Below, piece after piece: positions 43,806-52,377 of a stretch of DNA of 64,000 bases (position 1 is its first letter; the number at the start of each line of letters is the position of its first letter). The notes beneath the pieces are model-generated. The model was not told the DNA's origin and searched no databases. It saw nothing but the letters and a program-made list of their open reading frames with translations. This stretch comes from Jutongia huaianensis (GTDB lineage: Bacteria > Bacillota > Clostridia > Lachnospirales > Lachnospiraceae). The stretch spans positions 62,001 through 126,000 of the forward strand of contig NZ_JACRSX010000005.1 in NCBI RefSeq assembly GCF_014384985.1, given 5' to 3'. Both the position numbers and the translations under genes were made by a program.

Positions 43806-44211
43806 TTTTGCGTTCCTCTTTATTTTTTGTTGATTTTCACTAAGAAATACTGGCATTTTCTTGTGGGTTTTCTATTATTTGTATTTTTAAATACAATACT
43901 GAATAAAAACTGATTTTTCACACTTCTGTTTTGTGAAAAAATGACAGAACAGAGAGTGGTATTTCGGCGCGAAACGCCCTGTTTATGGGTTGTCACGACG
44001 GATTATGACGGAGTATAATAGGAGCTGGAGAGACGGTCTTGAAAATGAAGAAAGGAGGTTATAAAAAGTCAGACGAAGGAAGACACATATCCAGCGTATC
44101 AGCGAGATGTTTCTCCAGTCAACAATAAAAGTTTATTTCAGGTGGGATGATCAGGAAAACGTATCACAAATTTGTACTTCCGTATCATCCTTATCATAGG
44201 AGGGTGTGTCG
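43806..44211 (+). other. long leader region upstream of 77-residue protein
   Basis: About 400 bp without a convincing gene. It contains a promoter-like pair TTGTCA (43990-43995) and TATAAT (44014-44019) with an 18-bp spacer, a hairpin-prone GGCGCGAAACGCC, an unused AAAGGAGG near 44050, and an A+T-rich half near mecA. The promoter would give a leader of nearly 190 nt before the small gene. Confidence 0.45.
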
Positions 44212-44445
44212 ATGAAGGAAAATACAGGTGATTTAAAAGAGCAGATGTATTCGTGGATATTGGCAGAAATGGAGCAGGCGGAGGCTGCCGGCTTAAGCGT
44301 TTCCGTGGATGGAAGACCCTATACTCTGGCAGAGACGGACAAGCTCCATCAGATGATGGAGGAGGCGTATTATATGAAGGATTATGTCGGGGATCGTCAG
44401 GGACGGATCACACAGATTGATTTTGATCACTTGGAACATGTCTGA
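44212..44445 (+). CDS. small acidic protein of unknown function
   Basis: This 77-residue protein is not recognised. It is acidic, has no signal peptide or membrane segment, and looks helical: EQMYSWILAEMEQAEAAGLS, then DGRPYTLAETDKLHQMMEEA and DRQGRITQIDFDHLEHV. ATAGGAGGG lies before the ATG, so expression is likely. It has its own promoter and a strong terminator, with mecA on the left and a GH18 gene on the right. A regulator-binding or sporulation role is possible but unsupported. Confidence 0.7.
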   Translation: MKENTGDLKEQMYSWILAEMEQAEAAGLSVSVDGRPYTLAETDKLHQMMEEAYYMKDYVGDRQGRITQIDFDHLEHV

Positions 44446-44514
44446 CAACGATGTATGGTGTATGGCAGCTATATGCCGTTTAAAGCGAACCAGTATTAGA
44501 ACCTTTTGATCAAG

Positions 44515-44570
44515 CAGATGTGCCGTCTGGAAACCGTTGGCCCGGGGACAGACAGGCACATCTGGTTTTT
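44515..44570 (+). terminator. terminator of 77-residue protein gene
   Basis: 10-bp stem CAGATGTGCC/GGCACATCTG, extended inside by GTCTG/CAGAC, followed by TTTTT. Confidence 0.9.
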
Positions 44571-44629
44571 CTTTTTCCGGATACTTAATGATATGATCGG
44601 GGCTTTCCGCTCTGCATAAAATGCGAGGA

Positions 44630-44658
44630 TTGATTGTGCGTTGGAAAAGTGATATACT
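44630..44658 (+). promoter_or_regulatory. promoter of GH18-amidase operon
   Basis: -35 TTGATT (44630-44635), 17-bp spacer, -10 TATACT (44653-44658). Confidence 0.65.
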
Positions 44659-44725
44659 TTTTTCAAATATATGCATTTGATGTGGTTTGATTTACGTCAT
44701 TTATATAGAAAAGAGGGACTGAGCC

Positions 44726-46447
44726 ATGAATAAACAAAAGAAATTGACGCTGACCTTTATTGCACTTCTGGTTCTTGCCATTGTGATTGCAGGGATTGCT
44801 CTGCTGGTGAAAAGGTATATGCCGAGCAACAGGGAGATGGCACTGACAGAATATTTTAAGGTGTCAGAAGGGGAGATGCAGGTGATCCTGCAGGATCAGA
44901 TTTATGACACAAAAGCTCTGTATGAGAATGGGCAGATTTATGTAGATTATGGGATGGTTCACGATTATCTGAATTCCCGTTTTTACTGGGATTCCAAGGA
45001 GAACCAGCTGTTATATACTACTTCTACTGCAGTGATATCCGCTGCGGCAGACAGTCAGGATTATTATACCAATAAAAGCAAGGCTTCTATGGATTACCCG
45101 ATCGTAAAGGTAAAGGGTGACACGGCTTATGTGGCACTGGATTATGTAAAGGAGCGTACAGCACTGGATTATAAGAAGTACGATAAACCGGACAGAGTGG
45201 TGATCACTTATCGTTATAATGAGAAGGCAGATTATGCCAAGGCAAAAAAGAAAGCCAGAATACGTTATCGTGCAAGCATCAAAAGTGATATATTAGTGAA
45301 GCTGAAGGAGGATGACCAGGTACGTGTGCTGGAGCAGGGAGACAGTACGAAGTCGGGCGATGGCAATGAATCTTCTTTTGATAAGGTAATGTCTGTGGAT
45401 GGTGTTGTGGGATATGTCCGCAGAAAAGATCTTGGAAAGATCTATCAGTCGGAATACACGACCGATTTTAAAGAGGAGCAGTATACTCATATTTTGAAGG
45501 ATGGGAAGGTTAATCTGGTATGGCATCAGGTGACCACAAGCGCAGCCAATGATGGGGTGCTGAACCTGCTCAATGCGACGAAGGGTGTCAATGTGGTAGC
45601 ACCGACATGGTTTACGGTTTCCGGCAATCATGGTGAGATTACTTCTCTTGCCAGCGATGCATATGTGTCAAGGGCACGCAGCCTCGGAGTTGATGTGTGG
45701 GGGGTATGCAATGATTTCAGCAATGACAGCAAGATTGGCAAGGTACTGGAACGGACAACGACCAGACAAAAGCTGGAAAAAAATCTGATCGCAGAAGCGA
45801 TCAAGTACAGTCTGGATGGCATCAATATCGACTTTGAGCACGTCAGGAAGGCCAATGGGGATGATTTCATCCAGTTTATCCGGGAGCTTGGCATTATGTG
45901 CCGCAATAACGGAGTCGTTTTATCAATTGATAATTATCCGCCGACTTCCTATTCTATGTATTATAATCGTAAGGAACAGGCTGCCGTAGCGGATTATGTG
46001 ATCACAATGGCATATGATGAGTATTATGCAGGCTCTGAGAAGGCAGGTCCGGTGTCTTCTCTGAATTATGTGACAGATTCTACAGAGAATACATTGAAGG
46101 AGGTACCGGCGGAGCAGACGATCATAGCATTGCCATTTTACAGCCGTCTTTGGAAGGAAACGACAAAGGATGGAAAGGTTAAGCTGAGCTCAGAGGCATA
46201 TGGAATGCACTTTGCGAAGGAATCTATGATCGATGCAGGAGCAAAGTTTGAGTGGAATGATGAAAGTGGCATGAATTATGCAGAGTACACCAAGGATGGT
46301 GTGGTTTATAAAATGTGGCTGGAGGATCAGACTTCTCTGGAAGAGAAGATGAAGGTGGTTTCAGATCATCAGACCGCCGGATATGCATTTTGGAAGCTGG
46401 GACTTGAAGATTCAGCTGTATGGGATATGATCATCAAATATATGTAG
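44726..46447 (+). CDS. membrane-anchored GH18 glycosidase with SH3-like domain
   Basis: This 573-residue protein has an N-terminal anchor (residues 7-30), a copper-amine-oxidase-like N-domain (about 50-150: ALYENGQIYVDYGMV), an SH3-like module (about 172-235: KARIRYRASIKSDILVKL), and a GH18 barrel with catalytic DGINIDFEH near residue 364 (DxxDxDxE, with Glu as acid). It resembles spore-germination GH18 enzymes of the YdhD/SleL kind that act on cortex or other peptidoglycan rather than chitin. An amidase gene follows after 63 bp. AGAGGGA precedes the ATG. Confidence 0.9.
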   Translation: MNKQKKLTLTFIALLVLAIVIAGIALLVKRYMPSNREMALTEYFKVSEGEMQVILQDQIYDTKALYENGQIYVDYGMVHDYLNSRFYWDSKENQLLYTTSTAVISAAADSQDYYTNKSKASMDYPIVKVKGDTAYVALDYVKERTALDYKKYDKPDRVVITYRYNEKADYAKAKKKARIRYRASIKSDILVKLKEDDQVRVLEQGDSTKSGDGNESSFDKVMSVDGVVGYVRRKDLGKIYQSEYTTDFKEEQYTHILKDGKVNLVWHQVTTSAANDGVLNLLNATKGVNVVAPTWFTVSGNHGEITSLASDAYVSRARSLGVDVWGVCNDFSNDSKIGKVLERTTTRQKLEKNLIAEAIKYSLDGINIDFEHVRKANGDDFIQFIRELGIMCRNNGVVLSIDNYPPTSYSMYYNRKEQAAVADYVITMAYDEYYAGSEKAGPVSSLNYVTDSTENTLKEVPAEQTIIALPFYSRLWKETTKDGKVKLSSEAYGMHFAKESMIDAGAKFEWNDESGMNYAEYTKDGVVYKMWLEDQTSLEEKMKVVSDHQTAGYAFWKLGLEDSAVWDMIIKYM

Positions 46448-46510
46448 TTATTCTATCTGGTTTGGTATATTCATAATATGAAACAAAAGGATATACCGGA
46501 GCGTAGAAGC

Positions 46511-47215
46511 ATGAATAACAAAATAAACAGAGTGATGAGCTTTTTGATCCTGGGACTGGCATTTGCAGCCATGATCTTTGAGACAGGAAATGCTGTTTAT
46601 ACATGGTCGAAACAGGCAGACAAAGAGCAGCGTTATACAATTGTAATCGATCCGGGACATGGAGGGAATGATCCCGGCAAGATTGGAATAAATGATGTGC
46701 CGGAAAAGGATGTTAATCTGGCGATTTCCCTAAAGTTGAAGGATATTCTGGAACAAAATGACTGCAAGGTGATCATGACGAGAGAGACGGATCAGGGACT
46801 TTATCAGGACGGGGATACCAACAAAAAGATAGCAGACCTGCATGCACGCTGTCGGATCATTAACGACAGTGGAGCAGATGCTGTGATCAGTATTCACCAG
46901 AACAGTTTTACATCGGAGAGCTCTAAGGGAGCACAGGTTTTTTACCAGACAACTTCCGAAAAGGGAAAGGTTCTGGCAGAAATACTGCAGGAGCAGCTGG
47001 TATCCGGACTGGATCCGGAAAACAACAGAGTGGCAAAGGCAAACAGTGATTATTATATGTTAAAAAATACTCAGGCGCCGATGGTGATTGTGGAATGTGG
47101 TTTTTTATCAAATACGCAGGAGGCAGAGCTGTTGACGCAGGAGGCATATCAGCGCCGGGTGGCATGGACAGTTGCACTTGGGACGCTGCAGTATGTGAGC
47201 GGAGGTCATAATTAA
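46511..47215 (+). CDS. N-acetylmuramoyl-L-alanine amidase (Amidase_3)
   Basis: This 234-residue zinc amidase removes stem peptides from peptidoglycan. It has an N-terminal membrane segment (about residues 7-27), then the Amidase_3 fold with zinc ligands His in VIDPGHGGNDPG, Glu in VPEKDVNLAI and His in VISIHQNSF, and the catalytic Glu in VIVECGFLSN. It resembles CwlD, which makes muramic lactam in the spore cortex. The start at 46511 has GGAG upstream; an earlier in-frame ATG at 46478 lacks one. It overlaps nothing and is followed directly by tsaC. Confidence 0.93.
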   Translation: MNNKINRVMSFLILGLAFAAMIFETGNAVYTWSKQADKEQRYTIVIDPGHGGNDPGKIGINDVPEKDVNLAISLKLKDILEQNDCKVIMTRETDQGLYQDGDTNKKIADLHARCRIINDSGADAVISIHQNSFTSESSKGAQVFYQTTSEKGKVLAEILQEQLVSGLDPENNRVAKANSDYYMLKNTQAPMVIVECGFLSNTQEAELLTQEAYQRRVAWTVALGTLQYVSGGHN

Positions 47216-47216
47216 A

Positions 47217-48272
47217 ATGAAAACGATAATGCAAACGATAAACCCGGAGAGCTTTCAGGATGAAGAGCTGCAGGAGGCTTGCAGGATTTTGCAGAACGGA
47301 GGTCTGGTGGCATTCCCTACCGAGACGGTATATGGTCTGGGTGGTGATGCACTTCGACCGGAGGCTTCTGCGAAGATTTATGAAGCCAAGGGACGCCCTT
47401 CGGACAATCCGCTGATCGTGCATATTGCAGATATGGAATCGTTGGAGGAGGTTGCACAGACGGTTCCGGAAGAGGCTGCGAAGCTGGCACAGCATTTCTG
47501 GCCGGGACCGCTGACAATGATCTTTCCAAAGAAAGAGAAGGTGCCGGGGTCTACAACGGGTGGGCTGGATACGGTGGCAGTACGAATGCCAAGTCATCCT
47601 GTTGCAAGGGCACTGATCCGGGAGTCCGGCGTTTATATTGCGGCTCCAAGTGCTAATACATCGGGAAGACCAAGTCCCACGAAGGCAGAGCATGTGCAGG
47701 AGGATCTGGACGGTAGGATTGATATGATCATTGATGGAGGAGCAGTTGGAATCGGTCTGGAATCCACGATTGTGGATATGAGTACAGGTGTTCCGACAAT
47801 TCTGCGTCCCGGATATATAACAAAAGAGATGCTGGAGGAGGTATTGGGACAGGTGCAGGTGGATCCGGCGATTCTTTCCAGAACCATCAATCCCAATATC
47901 GTAGCAAAGGCACCGGGAATGAAATACCGTCATTATGCGCCTAAGGGACAGATGACTATCGTGGAGGGTAAAACCGAAAAGGTGATCGGGGAGATCAACC
48001 GCCTTTGCCGGGAGAAGATGCTGGAAGGACATTCCGTAGCGGTAATTGCTACAGAGGAGACCGAAACAAGATATCAGTGTGACAATGTACGGAGCGTGGG
48101 ATCGCGCAGAACGGAGGGGTCGATTGCGGCCGGGTTATATGATATACTGAGAGAGATGGACCATATTGGTGCGGAATATATATTTGCAGAGAGCTTTGAA
48201 CAGGATACGCTGGGAAAAGCAATTATGAATCGGATGTTGAAGGCGGCTGCGTATCATGTGATCAATGTATAG
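47217..48272 (+). CDS. L-threonylcarbamoyladenylate synthase (Sua5 type)
   Basis: This 351-residue enzyme makes threonylcarbamoyl-AMP for t6A37 modification of tRNA. The N-terminal YrdC domain has AFPTETVYGLGGDA, KIYEAKGRPSDNPLIVHI, FWPGPLTMIF, VAVRMPSHP and APSANTSGRPSPT. The C-terminal Sua5 domain starts at KAPGMKYRHYAPKGQ. The full-length form (YwlC/Sua5) is usual in Firmicutes. It starts one base after the amidase stop. The order tsaC - phosphatase-like - rpiB matches Bacillus ywlC-ywlE-ywlF. Confidence 0.95.
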   Translation: MKTIMQTINPESFQDEELQEACRILQNGGLVAFPTETVYGLGGDALRPEASAKIYEAKGRPSDNPLIVHIADMESLEEVAQTVPEEAAKLAQHFWPGPLTMIFPKKEKVPGSTTGGLDTVAVRMPSHPVARALIRESGVYIAAPSANTSGRPSPTKAEHVQEDLDGRIDMIIDGGAVGIGLESTIVDMSTGVPTILRPGYITKEMLEEVLGQVQVDPAILSRTINPNIVAKAPGMKYRHYAPKGQMTIVEGKTEKVIGEINRLCREKMLEGHSVAVIATEETETRYQCDNVRSVGSRRTEGSIAAGLYDILREMDHIGAEYIFAESFEQDTLGKAIMNRMLKAAAYHVINV

Positions 48273-48288
48273 AGAGGGGTACTGATTA

Positions 48289-48801
48289 TTGGATTATTCA
48301 AAGATTATTTTTGTCTGTACGGCAAACACATATTTAAGTCCCGTGGCAGAAGCTATGTACCGGCAGTTTACAGAAAAGGAAAGAGAACAGGCAAGAGAAC
48401 GCGGAGAGAGGGTACCATCCTTTCCGCCATGTTGTTCCAGAGGACTGGTGGTTCTTTTTTCAGAACCCATCAGCCCGAAGGTAAATGTTTCCTTAAGTCA
48501 GCATGATCTGCGGCCTTGTTCCCATGAAAATTCTGTGCCGTTAGAGCAGTTTGATATTGGGGAGGATACACTGGTACTCACTATGACCTTCAGTGAAAAG
48601 GTTGCGTATCTTGAAAAATATCAGGGCGGTGAGGTATATACTTTGGGAGAATATGTTGGAGAAGATACGGATATTACAGATCCTTATGGCGGGGAAGAGG
48701 AGCAGTATGATATGTGTTATCACGATATTGCCCGGCGGATCCGTAAGGTGATACAGATTTTAATGAAAAATGAGAAAGACGAAGGAGGACAAGCAGAATG
48801 A
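48289..48801 (+). CDS. LMW phosphatase-like protein (YwlE position) with degenerate P-loop
   Basis: This 170-residue protein has the low-molecular-weight phosphatase fold and occupies the ywlE place between tsaC and rpiB. The active loop, normally CTGNTCRSP, reads CTANTYLSP: the Cys is kept, but the essential Arg is Leu. The general-acid loop DPYGG is kept. The downstream SRGLVV...EPISPKV and HDLRPC segments match the family. It starts with TTG, preceded by GAGAGGGG. It is likely inactive as a phosphatase, or acts by a different mechanism. Its stop overlaps rpiB by four bases. Confidence 0.82.
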   Translation: MDYSKIIFVCTANTYLSPVAEAMYRQFTEKEREQARERGERVPSFPPCCSRGLVVLFSEPISPKVNVSLSQHDLRPCSHENSVPLEQFDIGEDTLVLTMTFSEKVAYLEKYQGGEVYTLGEYVGEDTDITDPYGGEEEQYDMCYHDIARRIRKVIQILMKNEKDEGGQAE

Positions 48802-49226
48802 TTGCATTGGGAAGTGACCATGGTGGATATGGATTAAAACAGGAGATCATCGGATATCTGGAGGAGAAAGGGATCGAGTATAAGGATTACGGATGCTATG
48901 ATGAAAGTCCATGTGATTATCCGGTATTCGGTAAAAAGGCAGCACAGGCGGTCGTTTCCGGAGAATGTGAAAAAGGCATTCTGATCTGTGGGACAGGCAT
49001 CGGGATTTCTATTGCAGCCAATAAGATCAAGGGTGTCCGCGCGGCATTATGTCATGATGTATTTAGTGCCAAGGCAACCAGAGAACATAACGATGCAAAT
49101 ATGCTGGCCCTGGGGGCCCGTGTGGTTGGGCCGGGTCTGGCATTGATGATTGTTGATACGTTTTTAAATACAGAGTTTTCAAATGCAGAGCGTCATCAGA
49201 AGAGAATCGATATGCTGGAGGAATAA
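48798..49226 (+). CDS. rpiB: ribose-5-phosphate isomerase B
   Basis: This 142-residue enzyme interconverts ribose and ribulose 5-phosphate. Motifs are ALGSDHGGYGLKQEI, the active Cys in ILICGTGIGISIAANK, LCHDVFSAKATREHNDANML and GARVVGPGLA. It overlaps the upstream gene by ATGA, implying translational coupling. Confidence 0.95.
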   Translation: MIALGSDHGGYGLKQEIIGYLEEKGIEYKDYGCYDESPCDYPVFGKKAAQAVVSGECEKGILICGTGIGISIAANKIKGVRAALCHDVFSAKATREHNDANMLALGARVVGPGLALMIVDTFLNTEFSNAERHQKRIDMLEE

Positions 49227-49281
49227 CGGCGCAGGGATGTGAAGCCCCGGACAAAATACATCCAAAGCAGAAAAGATACCC

Positions 49282-49310
49282 TTGACACTCTTCATATCAA
49301 GTATTAAAAT
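49282..49310 (+). promoter_or_regulatory. promoter of ilvE
   Basis: -35 TTGACA (49282-49287), 17-bp spacer, -10 TAAAAT (49305-49310). The leader is short (about 55 nt), so there is no room for a T-box. Confidence 0.82.
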
Positions 49311-49369
49311 TGGATTCAATGAATCAATCGTATACATGCATGAAATGTATACAGAATGGAGGAATAGTT

Positions 49370-50395
49370 ATGGCAAAGAAAGATATCGATTGGCATAACC
49401 TTGGATTTGGTTATGTAAAAACGGACAAAAGATATGTGTCCAATTTCAAAGATAGTGCATGGGACGATGGCGCATTGATCAGCGATGATACGATTACAAT
49501 TAGTGAGTGTGCCGGAGTACTTCAGTATGCACAGACTGTATTCGAGGGTCTGAAGGCATATACCACAGAGGACGGTCATGTGGTGTGCTTCCGCCCGGAT
49601 TTAAATGCAGAGCGTCTTGAACAGTCAGCAAAGAGATTGGAAATGCCGGCTTTTCCACAGGATCGCTTTGTAGATGCGGTCGTACAGACAGTAAAGGCAA
49701 ATATTGATTATGTACCGCCTTATGGTTCCGGTGCAACTCTTTACATACGTCCGTACATGTTTGGAACCAATGCAGTTATCGGTGTAAAGCCGGCTGATGA
49801 GTATCAGTTCCGTGTATTTACTACACCGGTAGGACCGTATTTCAAGGGCGGCGCAAAGCCAATTACAATCCGTGTTTCTGATTTTGACCGTGCAGCACCT
49901 CATGGAACAGGCCACATTAAGGCTGGTCTGAACTATGCAATGAGCTTACATGCGATTGTAGATGCACATAATCAGGGATTTGCTGAGAACGTATATCTGG
50001 ATGCAGCGACCCGTACAAAGATTGAGGAGACAGGTGGAGCAAACATCCTGTTTATTACAAAGGATAATAAAGTCGTTACACCAAAGTCGAACAGTATCCT
50101 TCCATCTATTACACGTCGTTCTCTGCTGATCGTAGCCAAGGAGTATCTTGGTCTTGAGGTTGAGGAGAGAGAAGTATATCTCGATGAGGTTAAAGACTTT
50201 GCAGAGTGTGGTCTTTGCGGTACAGCTGCAGTTATCTCTCCGGTTGGCAAGATCAATGATCATGGTAAAGAAATCTGCTTCCCGAGTGGTATGGAGGAGA
50301 TGGGACCAATTACCAAGAAGCTGTATGAGACTCTGACAGGTATCCAGATGGGACGCATTGAAGCTCCTAAGGGCTGGATCAAGGTGATCGAGTAA
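49370..50395 (+). CDS. ilvE: branched-chain amino acid aminotransferase
   Basis: This 341-residue fold-type IV PLP enzyme carries out the last step of valine, leucine and isoleucine synthesis. Typical segments are ISECAGVLQYAQTVFEGLKAY, FRPDLNAERL, LYIRPYMFGTN, GTGHIKAGLNYAMSL with the PLP lysine, EETGGANILFI and GLCGTAAVISPVG. The length fits the BCAT type found in Firmicutes. The ATG at 49370 has TGGAGGA upstream. It is a single-gene unit. Confidence 0.95.
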   Translation: MAKKDIDWHNLGFGYVKTDKRYVSNFKDSAWDDGALISDDTITISECAGVLQYAQTVFEGLKAYTTEDGHVVCFRPDLNAERLEQSAKRLEMPAFPQDRFVDAVVQTVKANIDYVPPYGSGATLYIRPYMFGTNAVIGVKPADEYQFRVFTTPVGPYFKGGAKPITIRVSDFDRAAPHGTGHIKAGLNYAMSLHAIVDAHNQGFAENVYLDAATRTKIEETGGANILFITKDNKVVTPKSNSILPSITRRSLLIVAKEYLGLEVEEREVYLDEVKDFAECGLCGTAAVISPVGKINDHGKEICFPSGMEEMGPITKKLYETLTGIQMGRIEAPKGWIKVIE

Positions 50396-50447
50396 TACAA
50401 AATATAAAGAAAATCGGCCGGAAGGCAGATGGAGGCTTTGAAAAATA

Positions 50448-50520
50448 AAAGACATCGAATGTGAACTATGTTTCCCGGAAACAATTTTAGGAGAGACACA
50501 GAGTTATATTCGATGTCTTT
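50448..50520. terminator. terminator between convergent ilvE and DUF3794 genes
   Basis: Arms AAAGACATCGAAT and ATTCGATGTCTTT enclose a 47-nt loop that contains its own small hairpin TGTTTC/GAAACA. Flanking A and T runs allow use from both sides. Confidence 0.75.
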
Positions 50521-50608
50521 ATTGTTTTATCAGACAATGTGTTTATTTCACTCATTGCAGTAACATGGCAAAATATGGATTTTTTTTGGGAGGTCGATCA
50601 TACGGAAA

Positions 50609-52210
50609 TTACAGCCCATCCACCTGTTTTGCAAGTAGCAGGCGATCTCCCGGATGAACTTCCTCTGAGGTGAGTCCGTTAAGCTCCATAATACTTTCCG
50701 GAGAGGTCTGGTATTCTTTTGCGATATCCCAGAGACTACTGTTATCACTGACGATAAAGCCTACGATGCCGGGCATTTTCTGAAGACGTTCCAGATCCTG
50801 GGGAGCTTCTTCAATCTGTGTGATGACGTTACAGCCGGCAGAGGTGAATACAATAGCACTGACACTGAGAACCACCTTTGCTTCAATTTCCGCCGCATCC
50901 AGCATGATCACACTGATCTGGCTGATGTCGGTCTGGAGCAGATAGTGATCCTCAGGGGAAATCCCCTTGATCTCCATAAAATGCTGGAATGGAATAACAG
51001 CATTTAAGCTGCCCAGAGGTTGATCGTCATTTTCGGTGATATACAGGATATCCAGAGCAACGATGCCTTCCAGAGCAATGCCGTCTTCCCGGATTTCCTG
51101 TTCATCAATCTGGACCCGGCCGGAGGCGGTGCAGATCTGAAGGATTCGTTCCTGTTTATCATCTGGTTTGATCTGATCAGAAACACGGATAACATTTTGT
51201 GTTTTAAGCAGGAGCTGTTCAAAGGTAACCGGTTTTTTGGATAGTGTCAATTCGCAGGCGGTCGAATAGGCATCCTTGAGGATCGGAAGCTTAACATCTT
51301 CGTAAAATTTCATAGTCATGTTTAGCGGCAGTTCGATCTCAAGAATACGTTGTTCCCCGTCTTCGTCGGGTTTGACCTCCATAGAGCCGCATCCGGGCTG
51401 GAATATAATATCAGGAATCATCTGCTCGCTGCATTGGTCGCATTGTACGATACCATCAATGGAAGTCTCCGTTTCCAGATATTCCATCCGGCGCTCCTCA
51501 TCCACCGGTATATACAACACAAACACATGCAAGTCTCCGGTAATGCGGATGCTGTCCTCCAGAAGACGTGTCTGGAGATTTACAGGGGTCATTTCATAGT
51601 AAAGGATCGTGTCAATATCCGGTTTTCCCTTTGGAAGGGTGAGCTCATCTTTGATGCGGAAAACATCCTTCTGCCGGGGAGTGGACCGGGTATAAGAGAT
51701 ATCGTCGAAACGTTTATGAAGTCCCTCCGGGACAAGAGCGTCCATTCCGGCCCGGGCGGCATCGTCCGAGATAATATCGACTCCCGCAGGATAACTTGTT
51801 TCGTCCTCTGCCTGACAGTGGAAGCCGGCAATTGCACGAACACTGATCTTGCGGGAGTGTATCAGTTTAATCTGACAGTCCTCCAGATCATAGCTGCAAA
51901 AAACGGTATCTGTGTCGGATAAGCTATCCATATTTATCGTTTCTTCAAAGGGAATCTGTCCTTTCATGTTATGTATCGGGCGGATATCATCATTGCTGGC
52001 ATACAGCAGCTCGAATTGGAGCTGTCCATGTACAATACATTTATTTTGTTCGCAGGTGATCTCAGTAAGCTCCAGGCAGCCATGCTGCTTTATGATAAAA
52101 TCAATGTCCGGCTTTGTGTCCGGCACATTTACATCATCTTCCAGAGTGGTCTGGATACTGCCGTGGCATTTTATCTGGTTTGTAATCATAGTTTCTAAGG
52201 ATAATTTCAT
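50609..52210 (-). CDS. DUF3794 (SPOCS) and LysM domain protein
   Basis: This 533-residue protein has repeated SPOCS/DUF3794 domains (about residues 30-120, 165-280 and 340-450), each with an ExxLPxGKPDID- or TKPDIDFI-like start, and a C-terminal LysM domain (SSLWDIAKEYQTSPESIMELNG, about 485-530) that binds peptidoglycan. This layout is seen in spore-forming Clostridia and is linked to spore coat or cortex assembly. No signal peptide is seen, which fits mother-cell action. AGGAATTCCC lies before the ATG. Confidence 0.9.
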   Translation of the reverse strand: MKLSLETMITNQIKCHGSIQTTLEDDVNVPDTKPDIDFIIKQHGCLELTEITCEQNKCIVHGQLQFELLYASNDDIRPIHNMKGQIPFEETINMDSLSDTDTVFCSYDLEDCQIKLIHSRKISVRAIAGFHCQAEDETSYPAGVDIISDDAARAGMDALVPEGLHKRFDDISYTRSTPRQKDVFRIKDELTLPKGKPDIDTILYYEMTPVNLQTRLLEDSIRITGDLHVFVLYIPVDEERRMEYLETETSIDGIVQCDQCSEQMIPDIIFQPGCGSMEVKPDEDGEQRILEIELPLNMTMKFYEDVKLPILKDAYSTACELTLSKKPVTFEQLLLKTQNVIRVSDQIKPDDKQERILQICTASGRVQIDEQEIREDGIALEGIVALDILYITENDDQPLGSLNAVIPFQHFMEIKGISPEDHYLLQTDISQISVIMLDAAEIEAKVVLSVSAIVFTSAGCNVITQIEEAPQDLERLQKMPGIVGFIVSDNSSLWDIAKEYQTSPESIMELNGLTSEEVHPGDRLLLAKQVDGL

Positions 52211-52377
52211 GGGAATTCCTCCATATATGTGATTTGTTGTCCCGTATGTTTCAATATATGAAAAAAAGAAAAGAGATATTCTAAAAAATAGGGAAAAAGA
52301 TTGGACAGAAACATTTATCTGATTTATAATATTGTTATATTTTCAAACGAATTCTATGAAATATCAGGAGGGTAATT

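Noticed and set aside
43950..44020. T-box riboswitch suspected from AGAGAGTGG near 43950
   Set aside because: No TGGNACCGCG antiterminator bulge, specifier loop or downstream synthetase or amino acid gene.
44047..44130. Small leader peptide after ATGAAGAAAGGAGG
   Set aside because: The frame is about 27 codons, has no ribosome site of its own and no stalling motif or attenuator pair that I can see.
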